From contig JADDOH010023116.1 in assembly GCA_016648135.1 (NCBI GenBank), forward strand, positions 1 to 64,000: a stretch of 64,000 bases of DNA, read 5' to 3'. The stretch's first letter is position 1. Each line of letters starts with the position of its first letter. Below, piece after piece: positions 1 to 11,220 of this stretch. Below the pieces are notes generated by a model, which worked only from the letters and a program-made list of their open reading frames with translations, did not search any database and was not told where the DNA came from. The translations under genes were made by a program, and so were the position numbers. Source of the DNA: Agrypnia vestita. Lineage: Eukaryota > Arthropoda > Insecta > Trichoptera > Phryganeidae.

Positions 1-252
1 CTTGAAATATACTTACAGTAGGATTCACGTGCATCTTCCTAATCTACTCTCATACACATCTTTGCATATAAAACAGATTGCTTGTTGATAGACTTAGGGC
101 CGGATGTATCAAATTGGATCATAGTTGGCGGCGACGGTTTAAACTGCGAATCTCGTTTAACCGGTGCGCGTGCGCAGCACGCCAGATTTTTGACGTCTGC
201 CATCAAAATCGTTTTTAATATAAAAAAAACTATAAAAAAATACAGTATTAAA

Positions 253-296
253 TATACCCTGATGAAGGGACGTCGTTTCCGAAACCGGTTGGTTTT
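253..296 (+). ncRNA. Hammerhead-ribozyme-like motif (a)
   Basis: CTGATGA at 259-265 is followed by a short stem (GGGA 267-270 with TTCC 277-280) and then GAAAC at 281-285. ACC at 256-258 can pair with GGT at 291-293 as a short stem I. This is the order of a hammerhead core, with a possible cleavage triplet GTT at 288-290. One extra A separates the first box from stem II, which is not canonical, so activity is uncertain. Such motifs are known from Penelope-like and related retroelements. No protein-coding part of such an element is seen next to it. Confidence 0.33.
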
Positions 297-767
297 ACCA
301 AATAAATTTTAGTGGTGATAAAGAAAGTTAATTAGTTTAATTCATAATGAATTTAATTCATAATGAATAACCACAAAGTTATAGCAAAATACAACAGTAT
401 AATTCAAATTCAGTTTTATTCAAATTTTCGACATTTTAGTGTCGAAGTGTACAATATTATGCAGGTTGCCATAGATTTTTTGATGACTTGGTTCTCGTTA
501 ATTTCCTAAAATTATCATCCCCTAGGCAATTTTATATGGTGATGATGGAAATTCGTGGGATGGAGGTGAAAAACCAATCACAGTAGTCTAAATAATATAG
601 TGACAATACTTTGCATAATATTGAATGTTGTTCTTTACTGAGACACATTTTTTTAAATGTTATCAAGAAGAGTTGTGTATATGAAAGGCGTACATCTTTT
701 TATGTTTAAATATTATTTAACTGTAAATGGTTACGGATATTTTATACGAACCGTATGTTTTTCCGAG
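297..767. other. AT-rich intergenic DNA, no gene seen
   Basis: AT-rich sequence with short direct repeats (the phrase TTCATAATGAAT occurs twice near 341-368). No coding pattern, tRNA or recognisable transposon was found. Confidence 0.4.
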
Positions 768-822
768 AAACGATTCTCGACGTTTCGTTGAATTCGTATT
801 CAACGACATCAGGAGGACGGCC
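768..822 (-). ncRNA. Degenerate hammerhead-like hairpin
   Basis: Read on the minus strand, CTGATG is followed by a hairpin with arms CGTTGAA/TTCAACG and then AAACGTC. The layout resembles the other hammerhead-like motifs of the window, but the first box ends in T rather than A. It is probably an inactive relic of a retroelement terminal hairpin. Confidence 0.2.
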
Positions 823-2139
823 AGTACCCGCGGAGGTATAGGGCGGACTGATTAATGCTCCCGTGGGCGTAAATTATATGCACTTTGTTGTGGAGTGTTC
901 ACTTCTTCTACGGTAGAGGTCGCCAGGGTGCAATGTATACTAGTTACGTCGGCGGAACAGGGCGCCAAATACTTGATAGTTTGTAACTGTCATCTCTATT
1001 AAAATTGAGATGTTTGTATATTTCAATGGACTCCCTCACTAATCTGGGTATAAGGTGCGGTTTTGTTGATAAGATTTTTGTCTTATCAAAGCCGATGAAG
1101 TGACAGAGATTCCCTTTGGATGCATGTTCGCAGATTGACGATATATTGGAGTTGTTGTTTTTAATTGCTCCAATATGTTCCTTCGAACGTGTAGCGATAT
1201 TTGTCTTATGTAGTTATTATCAGTAATATTAATAACAGTAGTGTAGATAATAGCAGTGATGGGATAAACAGCGACACGGCGATCTACCTAGTAACCATTA
1301 AACAAATAACAGTAACCGGTCAATGTGTATCTCATCCCTAATATAGAGTAATGAATTTTTCAATCATGTATCCCTTAAAAATAATAATTTATTCCTTACA
1401 GAGCCAGGTTCTGGTTAAAGGGCAGACACCTCGAAGGTTGTAGCGCCGAGGGGGATAACTGTGGAGGCTTCGAGGCCTCGTTGCCGAACCGGGCAAGGGA
1501 AACAGGAGGCAGCAGAGGCGTAGTCACCCCAAACAATACAAAAAGCTGAGCATAATTATAACAATATATTTGTTGCGAAATAAATCTGAATCAAGTACTT
1601 ATTTATTTGAAACACGTTATGAAGAATGTAAATGACAAATAAATTGATGTAGGGTTTGTTACGCTTAATAAACACACTCTTTAAATATATAAAAAAATGT
1701 TTACTAATATATTTTATGCACTTTTAACATATAACAACACCATTTGAATACAACGCCTCAATTAGCATGTGGGTCTGCGCTGGTGTTGAAATTTCATAAA
1801 TGGGCTATCTAAAACAGATTTTTTTTAAATTTTTACGTTCAATATATCACTAGCACAAACTTTGATATTGCATATCTCCATAACTATTGATATATTAGGT
1901 CATAGTTGCTTGAACATTTTCGACTCATTATTGAGGCAGGAATCCACCTGCAAAGTTTTTGCTACTAGCTATGAGACACCCTGTATATATTATGTATGTA
2001 TAATGTTGCTTCATACCAGCGGCGACATCTTTATTTTTCAACCATAGATGGCGATAGCGTATCAAATATGAAAAATTAGTTGTGTAAATAACATATAATA
2101 CATATATCTGTATGTACAACTTTAAAAAATTTGATACAT
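823..2139. other. Intergenic DNA, no gene recognised
   Basis: A moderately GC-richer piece at about 1395-1540 reads like old retroelement sequence but gives no recognisable protein. Nothing else supports a gene. Confidence 0.35.
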
Positions 2140-2200
2140 GTTCTTGTGTGGAATCGGTGAACCTTGCATTGTGTAAGGTTATCACTCAAGCCATCCAAAG
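2140..2200 (-). repeat. Dispersed repeat R5, partial copy 1
   Basis: Part of a family with five partial copies in the window (others near 8990, 19300, 37353 and 52590). The shared core on its plus strand reads TGATCACTTTACACAATGCA followed by a CGTTCACAATTCC-like end. This copy carries only that end, in reverse orientation and diverged. Family type is unknown. Confidence 0.4.
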
Positions 2201-2339
2201 CAGATCGGAATTATTTCGTTCAAGTTCTATATTAGCACAAGTCTCAAACAGTTGGTATTAGAAACATATGCGAAGGTTTATTTATAATCTCATTAAAAAA
2301 TTCATAAAAATAGTATTTTTTTCGAGCACCCAATGTAGA

Positions 2340-2613
2340 ATCCTGCCGTAAACGTAGAGAAAACACTGACTTAATCACCATATTCAAAATATTAAACGGC
2401 CACACTGATGTGCGTTCGTTACTGGGCCAAATAAAATTTAATATCCGTTCTCGCAGACTCAGAAATAAAGAACTGTTGTTCTTTAGCCATCATAGAACTA
2501 ATTATGGATTCCATGCTCCCATGTTACGGTTATGCCGTCTTATAAACTCAAGACAGGATCTGGACTTCTTCGGTCTAAGTCTATCCATATTCAAACAATC
2601 TCTGATAGTCTAG
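2340..2613 (+). mobile_element. Non-LTR retrotransposon, C-terminal ORF2 fragment
   Basis: One open frame reads RRENTDLITIFKILNG, then LRNKELLFF, then HRTNYGFHAPMLRLCRLIN, and ends in a stop at 2611-2613. This is the usual tail downstream of the reverse transcriptase domain in Jockey-type LINEs: a short 'loci' segment, the TNYG..P motif and a final aromatic-rich segment. The reverse transcriptase domain itself is missing, so the copy is 5'-truncated. It is a dead fragment, not a host gene. Confidence 0.55.
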
Positions 2614-2754
2614 ATCTTATCTCCATCTTGTTAGTACTTTTCATTTGTCCTTGCTTTTGTTTTAAATTGCTATAACTTTTATTCTGATGTATTTTACGTT
2701 GTTCATGTTATGTATTAATTTTATTGGACCATGTCCGTTAATTTCAATAAATAA

Positions 2755-3040
2755 ATAAGTAAGTCTTTGTCGAGTGCCCGCCACTGGAAGGCAGTGTGCA
2801 CACGGCCGAGGCGACGGACGCCCTGGTGCCGGGCGGAAAAAGAGCAAATTCCGAGACGAAAAAGGCATTAAGCTGAAGGCTCACCGGCGCAAAAGAAATG
2901 AGTTGACCCGAGCCACCGACTGCAAGGAGAGAGGTCATTAGCTTCTTATCAAAGCGGAGAAAGCCGCCGGGTGTACGCCTTTTCGCGAGGTTGCGAACGG
3001 CGCGTCTGTTGAAGATTTCGTTCATCGTTTCGTTTTTTTT
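2755..3040. other. GC-rich island, identity unknown
   Basis: A 280-bp block rich in G, C and CpG stands out from the AT-rich surroundings. On the minus strand it holds an open frame of about 90 codons starting MNEIFNRRAVRNLAKRR. It also has a possible acceptor (CCTTGCAG) and donor (GCCGGTGAGC) flanking a short segment. It could be a first exon or promoter of an unseen gene, or part of a retroelement. I do not recognise the protein. Confidence 0.25.
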
Positions 3041-3408
3041 TTTTTGGTAATTGTTACTTTTTTGCTTATTTCCCCTCTCTGAATACATCAGTGGCAGCGA
3101 ATGCTATGTACTCACAAGTGATGTTCATTCGGGAAGATATTTATAATTAATTTAGATTTAAATTATCGCTACAATCAGCTTTTTCAAGGGTTTATCTCTA
3201 TTTCGACTAAGACCGAAGTTAACATTTTTTTATAATTGTTAATAAAATTTGAATTTCTGTGCGAGTTAAATGTTGACAATCTAACTCAACCATTTAATCC
3301 TACTAAAATATTTGTATACTACATGTATTTTATGCAGGAAGACGACGTACGACAAATGTCCGAAATGTCTAATGAGTTCTGATGCCAACATTCCTGTATG
3401 TAAATGAA

Positions 3409-3465
3409 GCATGGAGTCGACACAGAAGAAATGTAGACTGAATGCTATGGAGATGCGGTCGCTCA
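3409..3465 (+). mobile_element. LINE remnant (RWFGH-type family)
   Basis: A short stretch reads CRLNAMEMRSLRR, matching the ESRLNAVEMRSLRRMYG segment of the better LINE copy at 33.6-34.8 kb. A further piece near 3603-3625 reads RVWRSI-like, matching the C-terminus of the same family. Intervening sequence is scrambled, so this is an old decayed copy. Confidence 0.4.
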
Positions 3466-3659
3466 GGCGTCAGTGTGAAAATGTATGAAAAATAAACAAA
3501 TCGGGCATGATGAGAAAAACTAGGCATTGTTCAATAATCGAAGACATGCATGAAAAGATGTACGAAAGAGGACGAGGCAAGAATGATATACTAGCATATA
3601 ATAGTGTGGCGTTCTATCATCTTTGTGTATCTCTGGAGGTAAACAGAGTGATGGTGAAT

Positions 3660-4845
3660 ACTCAGCCTTGGGACACGGAGAGCCCAAAGCCGCCCTTAGG
3701 AAGCTGGTGTCGCGTACGTCCCGCAACGACTGTACACAGGTTGTACTCGGCGAAACAACGGGACACGGGTGATCTGAGAGGACGCGGAAGGGCCACTAGG
3801 GGACAGAACTGGCAGAAGAAGATTATTATACTTGCGATGATGAAAATAGTTGATTGACAAACAAACGAATAATAAGACGCCGGGTAAGTATACGTGAACG
3901 TGACCACAAAACGGCTTCCAAAGAGGTTTAGTAAACTATGATGAAGTACTCTGTTTTCCCATTACATACAAATGAAGCAGGCTTAGCGATGGTCTAATGA
4001 AGGCTAAAAATGAGTGAAAATCAAATAAATTTTCCAAATTAGTCGATGTGCAATAATTAACTCAGTGTTACTGCAAGATGCGCTCTTTACGTTCGGGTAA
4101 TTTCGAGATCTACCGAACGTTGCCGAGTCGGAGGATCTTTGCCAATATCTCCGTGCCAACCTCATGTCACCGTCAAGATTTCAATTTTACGTATTACAAA
4201 CTCTTTGATGGCTTCCGATTGATTTGATTTTTATCGGCATTGAGATTTTTTGGTTTTGGTATGTACTTGTCTTGCCGTGCAAAAAATCCTTGTCAATAGA
4301 TAAATAATCACATATGAACATTTTTTTGTTTATTTTTATCGTCATCAATTTTTTAAAATTTTAAAATTTTTAAATTTTTTAAATACATAATAAATAAATG
4401 TTCAAATATCTTTTTGGACATGACCGCTTTAAGGGATCTCCCCGGAAGTCCACTATTTTGGAACGGGGCAAGCGAGTGGTTAATTGTATTATTTTTTTCA
4501 ATAATCTTGAAAAATGGACTACCCACTCGGGACAGGTGCAGTGATGGTGTAAATATATGCATCAGCCGATGACGTCACAGTTGACGTGAATAGATTACAA
4601 GATATGGCGGGGGAAAGGAAGCCGGTCGCGTGCTGACTGCTGACGCTGACTGATGAAGCCTCGTCATGATGGAGACTCTCCGCAGCGGCGCGACCCATCG
4701 CACGTTTAACCAGGAAGTGCGCAAATTAATCGTTCACGATAACAATTCTGAGGGGTTGTTGAAATGGCGCTTGACGAGAACGAGAGGCACTTTATTTTAT
4801 ATAATTAATAATAAAGAAAACATTGTATTGACCACTAATTAGTGG
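3660..4845. other. Intergenic DNA, no gene seen
   Basis: AT-rich except for a patch at 4560-4740 that includes a CRE-like TGACGTCA near 4569 and CpG-rich sequence. No coding frame or transposon signature is convincing. Confidence 0.35.
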
Positions 4846-4892
4846 AATTATCGATATGTTTCGGGGCCAAAGGTCCCTCCATCAGGATATAA
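4846..4892 (-). ncRNA. Hammerhead-ribozyme-like motif (b)
   Basis: On the minus strand TATC is followed by CTGATGG, a stem AGGGACC-TTT-GGCCCC, GAAAC, ATATC and GATA. TATC pairs with GATA as stem I and ATC would be the cleavage triplet. The first box has G in place of the final A, which should weaken catalysis. The sequence is closely related to motifs at 32170 and 52270. Confidence 0.3.
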
Positions 4893-5526
4893 CGAATACT
4901 AAAAATTAAATTAACTAAAACAATAAATAAATGTATTGGAGATGCTTAACTAATTAAAAACTAATATGAAAAGGAATTTAATAGGTAAGTATTTGGAAAA
5001 AGGACCTGGTAATTTTAAATACTCAATTTGCTAGTAACATTTTTTATAAAGTAATTTCAAATTGTCCCATTAAAAAACTATTTGTAAAAATTTGCAAACC
5101 CTTATTAAAAATATCGAAATAATGGTTTGTTTCCAAAATATGATTGAAAAATTCAGAAAAGTTATTACTATTTTAACATTTTAAGTGCTCCTTAACTCTA
5201 ATATCATTTTTTTTAAAGTTTTATCTATATAAAAATTATTATAATCATTAAATGTTACTTTATAGACTACCGATTTTTTTAAGTATCATCTTTATCCTTG
5301 TTATTTTATATATAATTTGGGATGTTTTTATCTATGGAATTTGAAATATGATTATTTAGAAAAAAGTTTATTCTCCAAAGCTTTTCTACATCAACTATTT
5401 TTGTTTTCTTGTAAATTACATAAATAATGTTAACACAAAATCATTTTGCAGTTATTGAAGAAGGTATCTTATTTATTCTTTGTTTTATTCTTTGTCCTCG
5501 CTTAACCTGTTAATCTGGGATCACCT
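4893..5526. other. AT-rich intergenic DNA, nothing recognised
   Basis: Very AT-rich with homopolymer runs. No gene or repeat structure could be supported. Confidence 0.4.
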
Positions 5527-5576
5527 GTTCTCCGACGTTTCGTATACCACTGCAGGGTCCATCATCAGGGTTGATG
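5527..5576 (-). ncRNA. Hammerhead-ribozyme-like motif (c)
   Basis: On the minus strand CATCAACC precedes an intact CTGATGA box (complement of 5562-5568). A weak stem TGGACCC/GGTATAC follows, then GAAAC and GTC, a favourable cleavage triplet. Stem I would be CC/GG with a distal ATCA/TGAT pairing. The stem-II family TGGACCCTGCA is shared with motifs near 45.6 and 51.0 kb. Confidence 0.3.
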
Positions 5577-6221
5577 TGATTTATATTGTCAATCTTGTAT
5601 ACTCGTTCGAGAGTCTGACAAATGCGCCATAGCAGATCTAACCGCTGTTTTATAAACATTAACTTTTGTCTTAATTGGAGTACTATTATCACAAAAGACT
5701 ACAAATAATTAATTTTATGATCTGCGTTAAGGCCCGCTGTGATATCTCCTGACTTTACGAAGGTATTTGAAGGCAAAGCAGAGGTGTACTCTGTAATATG
5801 AGTCGTCTATGGATCTAGGCTACTCTTGATATTGAAGGTTATGGACACGTTTTAATTTCAGTTTGATAGCATCTGTCATTTTGGCAAAATTGACATTTAG
5901 GCAAATTGTCATTTTTGCAAAGAACTTGTGCCATTAATTTTATCTTTAAAGCCGTATCACAAACATGTTAAATTTCCTAGTAATTTACGAGATAAGAAGA
6001 AAGCAAATATTGTAATAGCACTTGTAATATTTTAGAATCGCAACTGGTGTGTTGAAAATAAATAAAATTCGAGTTATATTAGATAACGAGCCCGAAATCG
6101 AGGATCTGTTTACTTTAATACTCTAAATTATATAGCGAAATATATGTAAAGAATTCACCTCGGGCGATGAGCCAAAATGAATATTAAAAATATCTCATTT
6201 TGATTCAATTTTTAAAAAATT

Positions 6222-6296
6222 GACCTCCCCGGGAACCGAACTCGGAATCCCGGGTATGAGGAGCCAGTGGCATTCCCATTGGACTACGAGGGCCGC
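6222..6296 (-). pseudogene. tRNA-like sequence (pseudo-tRNA or SINE head)
   Basis: The minus strand has an A-box-like TAGTCCAATGG and a B-box-like GAGTTCGGTTCC spaced as in a tRNA gene. An imperfect acceptor stem pairs GGCCCTC with GGAGGTC. The anticodon arm does not fold cleanly and the anticodon is ambiguous, so a working tRNA is unlikely. Confidence 0.35.
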
Positions 6297-6300
6297 CAAA

Positions 6301-6590
6301 TTGAAAATAGAAATTAACTCAATTATAATCTATGGTCTCAACAGTTACAGTCTAACGTTTCAAACATATTTAGACAAAATAAAACAACCAAAATTGAGAA
6401 TCATTAAACTATCGCAAATAAATAAGTTAAGAAGTACACATGTAAGAACCAGCCTGACAACCTATTTAAAATGTGTAAAATCTTACGGATACAAAAACAA
6501 CTACATTACAGACTGGCACTCGAAGAATACGCGAAGGACATATTTCAAACACAGATATATATTATACGACACGACAAATAACGGATAATA
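6301..6590 (+). mobile_element. Possible LINE C-terminal fragment
   Basis: An open frame reads YGLNSYSLTFQTYLDKIK and later LTTYLKCVKSYGYKNNYI, ending at 6588. The YGL..W/Y..TF.TYL.KI pattern resembles the region just after the reverse transcriptase of CR1/Jockey-like elements. Similarity is weak and the start is undefined. Confidence 0.3.
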
Positions 6591-6859
6591 ATCTAGAAAT
6601 TAAAAAAAAACAAACAAACTTTTACGGCGAACGAATTAAACAGTGGGTAAAATACATAATTCTTAAATTATTCAAGAGAGACGAAAAAATTAAACTGGAC
6701 AAAAGAAAATAGAAAGCATTTTAAATAAATAAATATTAAAGTTATTTGTGACTATCGCATTATAAAAAGTGGATTGCTCTCAAAAATGGAATAATATGAG
6801 TGTAAATCAATTAAAATGAGACTACGTATAAGGTCGAAAAATTTACATTAATTTACCAA

Positions 6860-6935
6860 GCTGCCGTGGCGACATTGGATAACGCGTCATTCCCGGATAG
6901 AGCGGAGGTCCGTTGGTTCGAATCCCGGTGGCAGC
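6860..6935 (+). pseudogene. tRNA-Arg-like sequence
   Basis: A 76-nt stretch pairs a 7-bp acceptor stem (GCTGCCG with TGGCAGC), carries the A box GTGGCGACATTGG and the B box GGTTCGAATCC. The anticodon region CCGGA aligns with an Arg-CCG tRNA. The T stem and anticodon stem contain mismatches, so a pseudogene or the head of a SINE is more likely than a working tRNA. Confidence 0.4.
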
Positions 6936-7369
6936 TAAAATATTTTTTCATTCATTTGATTTCTCTGCATGTCTTTACTAATTGATTAATAAATTTGTTG
7001 AGTATTATAAGGATCAGTGAAGTATGGTGATAGTGTTTTTCTTAATAATGTAATACATTCTTGCACACAAACTGCAAACTATTTTTACAAAATGTTTATA
7101 AAAATGTAAAAAAAAATAAAGCTGATTAACTCTGGACCTTTGTCACATAATGCCGATTACGATTCCCATTATTATTCTGTGCCTCATAAATGGACAACAA
7201 TTAGGGACAAGATAAAGAAGAAGAAAAGGATAGAAAAATAAAATTTTGATTCCTCGATGGGGAAAAAATTAAAAATGCTCCCCGCAAAGAACATCGTTCG
7301 TCATTCTTCGGGCTGAATCTCAACTGCGTATTGCGTGAGAGGGTAGGTGCTCGGATTGTGGAAATATTG
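6936..7369. other. Intergenic DNA, no gene seen
   Basis: AT-rich sequence after the tRNA-like unit. No box, tail or open frame identifies it. Confidence 0.35.
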
Positions 7370-7440
7370 ATTCGGTCCGCCCCCTGGGGGCGCCGTGCGC
7401 AGGCGCGGGGCGGAGGGGCGGGGACTGCATATCACAACCT
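7370..7440. promoter_or_regulatory. GC-box cluster
   Basis: A short, very GC-rich patch holds two GGGGCGG boxes and a run GCGCAGGCGCGGGG in otherwise AT-rich DNA. It may be a promoter or enhancer patch of an unseen gene, or a leftover of a mobile element. No start site or adjoining gene was found. Confidence 0.25.
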
Positions 7441-7561
7441 CAGGACCAATGTGCGACTGTATGCACTTTCTACTCGGCACAGATCGCACCCCTGGTTCTA
7501 GACTTGTGACTCGTCAAAAGATGGCGTTCTGAAATAATCGAATTCAAAGTTTCAATTCCAA

Positions 7562-8079
7562 AAAAAGTAACCCATAAAAACCAAGTTTTTATTATACTCC
7601 CTTTCTTTGTAAAATATAACAACAATTAAAGACGAATTAAAACATATAACGTAACACTAAACTTACAGTAATTTAATATATTTCTGAAATGTCAGATGTT
7701 TTGAGCTTTGATAAGACACTTCATGATTTGAAGATTAAATTCTAAAAACATTTGTCAGCCAATTTAGATTTTCGACATTCGTAGTGAAGTACCTATTATG
7801 CGTACCGACGGAGTAATTCAAATTTACAAAATATTCCGCGACGTTATCGGGCCGCCGTTGCTAATAATCAAACTTCTAATGATTCCAATTTGAAAAAACC
7901 AATAAAATTTCTAAAAATCCGAAATTATACAATAATTATTGATTTTTTTTAACGAAAATTTGATAGATCTTCTTGATCGTCGCCACGAGTCTACTTGCCA
8001 AGTTTCAGCTCGATTGGATCACGGAAAAAGGGTTAAAAATCGATCCAGTTTTTTCGACGCCAAGCCGGCAAGCAAGCAG
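7562..8079 (+). repeat. Left inverted repeat of 3.2-kb element
   Basis: This arm is nearly identical to the reverse complement of 10245-10761. It includes the phrase GAGTCTACTTGCCAAGTTTC and CGCGACGTTATCGGGCCGCC. A perfect 16-bp hairpin (AGTTTTATTTTATTAT, loop GGCA) at 8082-8117 follows directly on its inner side. Confidence 0.6.
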
Positions 8080-8469
8080 ACAGTTTTATTTTATTATGGC
8101 AATAATAAAATAAAACTCATACCCGAAATAAATACGGTCCGCAAAGACATGATAATTCTAAAACTACAGTAATTATTATGAAAACACAAGTCAATTTCTA
8201 ATACTTGGCGTGCCGTCATTTATATTCAGCAACTCCTCCCCAACAACACACCGCACACGCCATATTCTCAACTCAATTAGCCAACGATGTTGCTTTACCG
8301 CGGGAAATAATTTAGACAATATGTCAAAACTTGGCAACAGAATTAACATGGTTGTGTTCAAATAATATCGCACCTTTTCACCCAAACAATTGGGGTGTCG
8401 TTTGGCGAAGATGTGCAGAGGACATTCAGGGGTCAGCCTCTGAGCGAAGAGGTTGACTTCTGAATAATT

Positions 8470-8960
8470 GCTAGTTGTGAATTGAGGGAACAATTTGAGC
8501 AGCGACATTGCATTAGATTTTGCCAAAGCTTGTCGATATCCATGTGGAAACCATACGCAAGACTCGACAGGGAAGATAATATGAGCATCACACGGATAAA
8601 AGGAGTGGTGTGCGAAAAATGCTTCAAAAATAACCACACATCACAGTGGACAGCGTCCCGGTAGGCCCTCAACAAGCCGAGACAACAATTGCGGATTTTG
8701 GTCATGCAGGATCGTCGCACCACAGTTTGAGAACTTGCGAACGAGACGGGTGTAAGCATTTGATCAGCATATTCATTTTTGACCGAGGATATAGGCATGG
8801 AGTGTGTCCGAAAAATATGTGCCGAAGCTGCTAACGAAGTAGAATATTCGTGACGAGATGCTTCCGCCAATTCTTCGTATGAAATTCGTGCTTTCTTGGC
8901 CAAAGGAATTTACGCCTTCGCTGGAACACGGCCACGGCATCAGACGATGATTAAGCATAT
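8470..8960 (+). mobile_element. Decayed mariner transposase fragment
   Basis: Joining several frames gives the N-terminal half of a mariner transposase: FEQRHCIRFCQ, then RPGRPSTSRDNN, then LVMQDRRTTVRELANETGVS, then LTEDIGMECVRKICA. These are the paired helix-turn-helix DNA-binding regions of the family. Frameshifts and stops are frequent and the DDD catalytic half is not seen. This is a different subfamily from the mariner at 27.4 kb. Confidence 0.5.
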
Positions 8961-8989
8961 TCGAATCTCACGTAAAAACCAAGATCTGT

Positions 8990-9125
8990 ATTAGATGTCT
9001 CACAGAGACCAAACTATTTTATATGGGAAAGTAGGGATGTCTGGAAGTTAACGGGAATTAAGACCCGTCATTGTCTGGATTAAGTGATCACTTTACAGAT
9101 TGTAACGTTCTCGATTCCACCCACG
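8990..9125 (+). repeat. Dispersed repeat R5, copy 2
   Basis: Begins TCTCACAGAGACCAAAC, continues TATATGGGAAAG and ends TAAGTGATCACTTTACAG...CGATTCCA. The closest relative is at 37353-37490. It is a short non-coding repeat of unknown class. Confidence 0.45.
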
Positions 9126-9310
9126 TCGACCATTAATAGGCATGATGACAGTATTAAAGAATAAGTTATTATAGAGAAGAAAATATTTTGAAAGGATTCT
9201 AAAAATGATCCAGATTTAATATACACATTGAGATTAAAAAGATTTGCAATAAAATAAAAGTATAAAATTCTGCAATCCGCCATTTTAACTGAAACACCGC
9301 TCAGAGCGAA

Positions 9311-9393
9311 TGACGTCACGCCTCAGTACCCAACACCGTGTCTTTGAACCGTTGCCATAGACACAATGCAATGTTTACTGGGGTTTGACGTCA
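9311..9393. promoter_or_regulatory. Two CRE-like palindromes
   Basis: TGACGTCA occurs at 9311-9318 and again at 9386-9393, both followed by CGC. This is the perfect binding palindrome for CREB/ATF-type bZIP proteins. No nearby gene start is visible, so a regulatory role is only a possibility. Confidence 0.25.
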
Positions 9394-10244
9394 CGCAGAC
9401 GAAATGACAGATGCGGACGTTTTTGCGCGAAATTAAAAATATGTAGATGAAAACGCAATTATTTGCGTAAAAACTTAGAGTATTACTGAAATAATGTTAA
9501 TTTCGGTAACAGTAGACGTGTACCTATAATATAGAATGTTATTTCAAAATCTGTCATCATGCCTATTCTATCAAATTTGAAATGTTGTACATGTGATATT
9601 TCTGTACTTCCTTTATTAATTATAAACTGGGCTGTGGCCGTCTATGGTTGAAATTTGTTATTTCGATTGATATAGAAATACGTTTGTGGTGAAAACTCAA
9701 CTCGCATTTATAAAATAATAAATCAAGTTTATAGGCAGAGATTTGTTTAAACGATAAATTATTGCGGGAAACTTTCAAACGTTCAAAACATGTTAGAAGA
9801 ATGGAAATATTTTGGAAATAATTTAAAGAAAAGTTGTGTTATTCTGAATCGAAAATCATTCTGTGGAATATATGAAGCCTCGTCTCAGGAGACCGTCAAA
9901 GTAGTCCTATTTTCATAGTACCTACAAGAGAATAACTTTGTTTGAAAATAGTAAAAATATAGGCGTGTATTTCTTTTTAAAAATCCAAAGAAAATTTTCT
10001 CTTTTAAATTCTTTTCAGCAGACCCGCATTCACTGTTGAATGTAAAGTCACGCGTTATTTTTTGCACATCTTCTTTCCATGAAGATGTGCAAAAAATCAT
10101 CACTACTGCGCTTTGCTTCCAATTTTCTCCAACAATTTGTCTGACGTTCGGGTTTACTCTCATTGCTATTTTATAACCTTGTACACTTCGTCAATTTTGA
10201 CGTGATGAATATTTTTACTCCCTTTATATTATAAGTCGTGGCGC

Positions 10245-10761
10245 CTGCTTGCTTGCCGGCTTGTCGTCAACAAAAACTTTGGATCGATTTTTGACCCTTT
10301 TCCCGTGATCCAATCGAGCTGAAACTTGGCAAGTAGACTCGTGGCGACGATCGAGAAGATCTATCAAATTTTCGTTAAAAAAAATTAATAACTATAGTAT
10401 AATTTCGGATTTTTAGAAATTTTATTGGTTTTTTCAAATTGGAATCATTAGAAAAGTTTGATTACGGCGGCCCGATAACGTCGCGGAATATTTTCTAAAT
10501 TTGAATTACTCCGTCGGTATGCATAATAGGTACTTCACTACGAATGTCGAAAATCTAAATTGACTGAAAAATGATTTTAGAATTTAATCTTTAAAGCATA
10601 AAGTGTCTTATCACACCTCAAAACATCTGACATTTTAGAAATATATAAAATTCCTGTAAGTTTAGTGTTATGTTATATGTTTTAATTCGTCTTTAATCGT
10701 TGTTATATTTTATAAAGAAAGGGAGTATAATAAAAACTTGTTTTTTTATGGGTTACTTTTT
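10245..10761 (-). repeat. Right inverted repeat of 3.2-kb element
   Basis: Reverse complement of the 7562-8079 arm with scattered substitutions and small indels, so the two arms have diverged since they formed. Confidence 0.6.
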
Positions 10762-10931
10762 ACACCTCAAGAGGCCCAATTGCTCAAAAAAAAAACAAAT
10801 CACAAAAACACCCACCTAATCACCTGTGATTGCAGTCACTAAGGCGCTTGTGTGGTAGAGTGGGGAATGAACAAATTAGAAGTGAACGTAATGCTAGCTG
10901 TAGTGTGGTACATATAATAAAGTAAGGAGAG

Positions 10932-11175
10932 CTGAGATGGTTTGGTCATGTGCAACGTATGAGCGAAGAAAGGATGGTTAAGAAAATACAAAATATAATT
11001 AAGAAAATACAACGAAGAGGCGAGTGTTGGAGGCAACAGGAATAGAACGTCCGCGAAAGACCTGGCACGATCAGATACTACAAGTATTTGAGGATGGCCC
11101 TGATAAAAGCCTCGACAACCGTAGAACTTGTATGAATGTAGCCGAAGCAAAAGTGGTGTGCCAAGATAGATGAAT
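10932..11175 (+). mobile_element. LINE C-terminal fragment (RWFGH family, diverged)
   Basis: The translation starts LRWFGHVQRMSEERMVKKI and continues, after frame changes, with RPRKTWHDQI, FEDGPDKSLDNRRTC and AEAKVVCQDR. The motif order matches the tail of the LINE at 33.6-34.8 kb, but the sequence is clearly more diverged. A short duplication (AAGAAAATACAA) occurs within it. Confidence 0.55.
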
Positions 11176-11220
11176 ATTTTCTCCATTTTCCGGCACGCAG
11201 TCATTCGTTTCTCCCCTGTG

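Larger units (their letters stand above)
7562..10761. mobile_element. 3.2-kb element with ~518-bp inverted repeats
   Basis: The block 7562-8079 reappears in reverse complement at 10245-10761, with only scattered differences over more than 500 bp. Both outer ends begin AAAAAGTAACCCATAAAA and both inner ends stop at GCAAGCAAGCAG. Between them lie a decayed mariner (8470-8960), a copy of repeat R5 (8990-9125) and no intact transposase. It is either a foldback-type DNA element that collected insertions or two opposite insertions of one repeat. No target-site duplication could be fixed. Confidence 0.55.

Noticed and set aside
2744..3088. Protein-coding gene on the minus strand in the GC-rich island
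   Set aside because: The frame is open but unrecognised and splice sites are only suggestive; left as an unknown island.
8191..8637. 148-codon minus-strand open frame
   Set aside because: It runs antisense to the decayed mariner N-terminal region, and the plus-strand homology explains the lack of stops.
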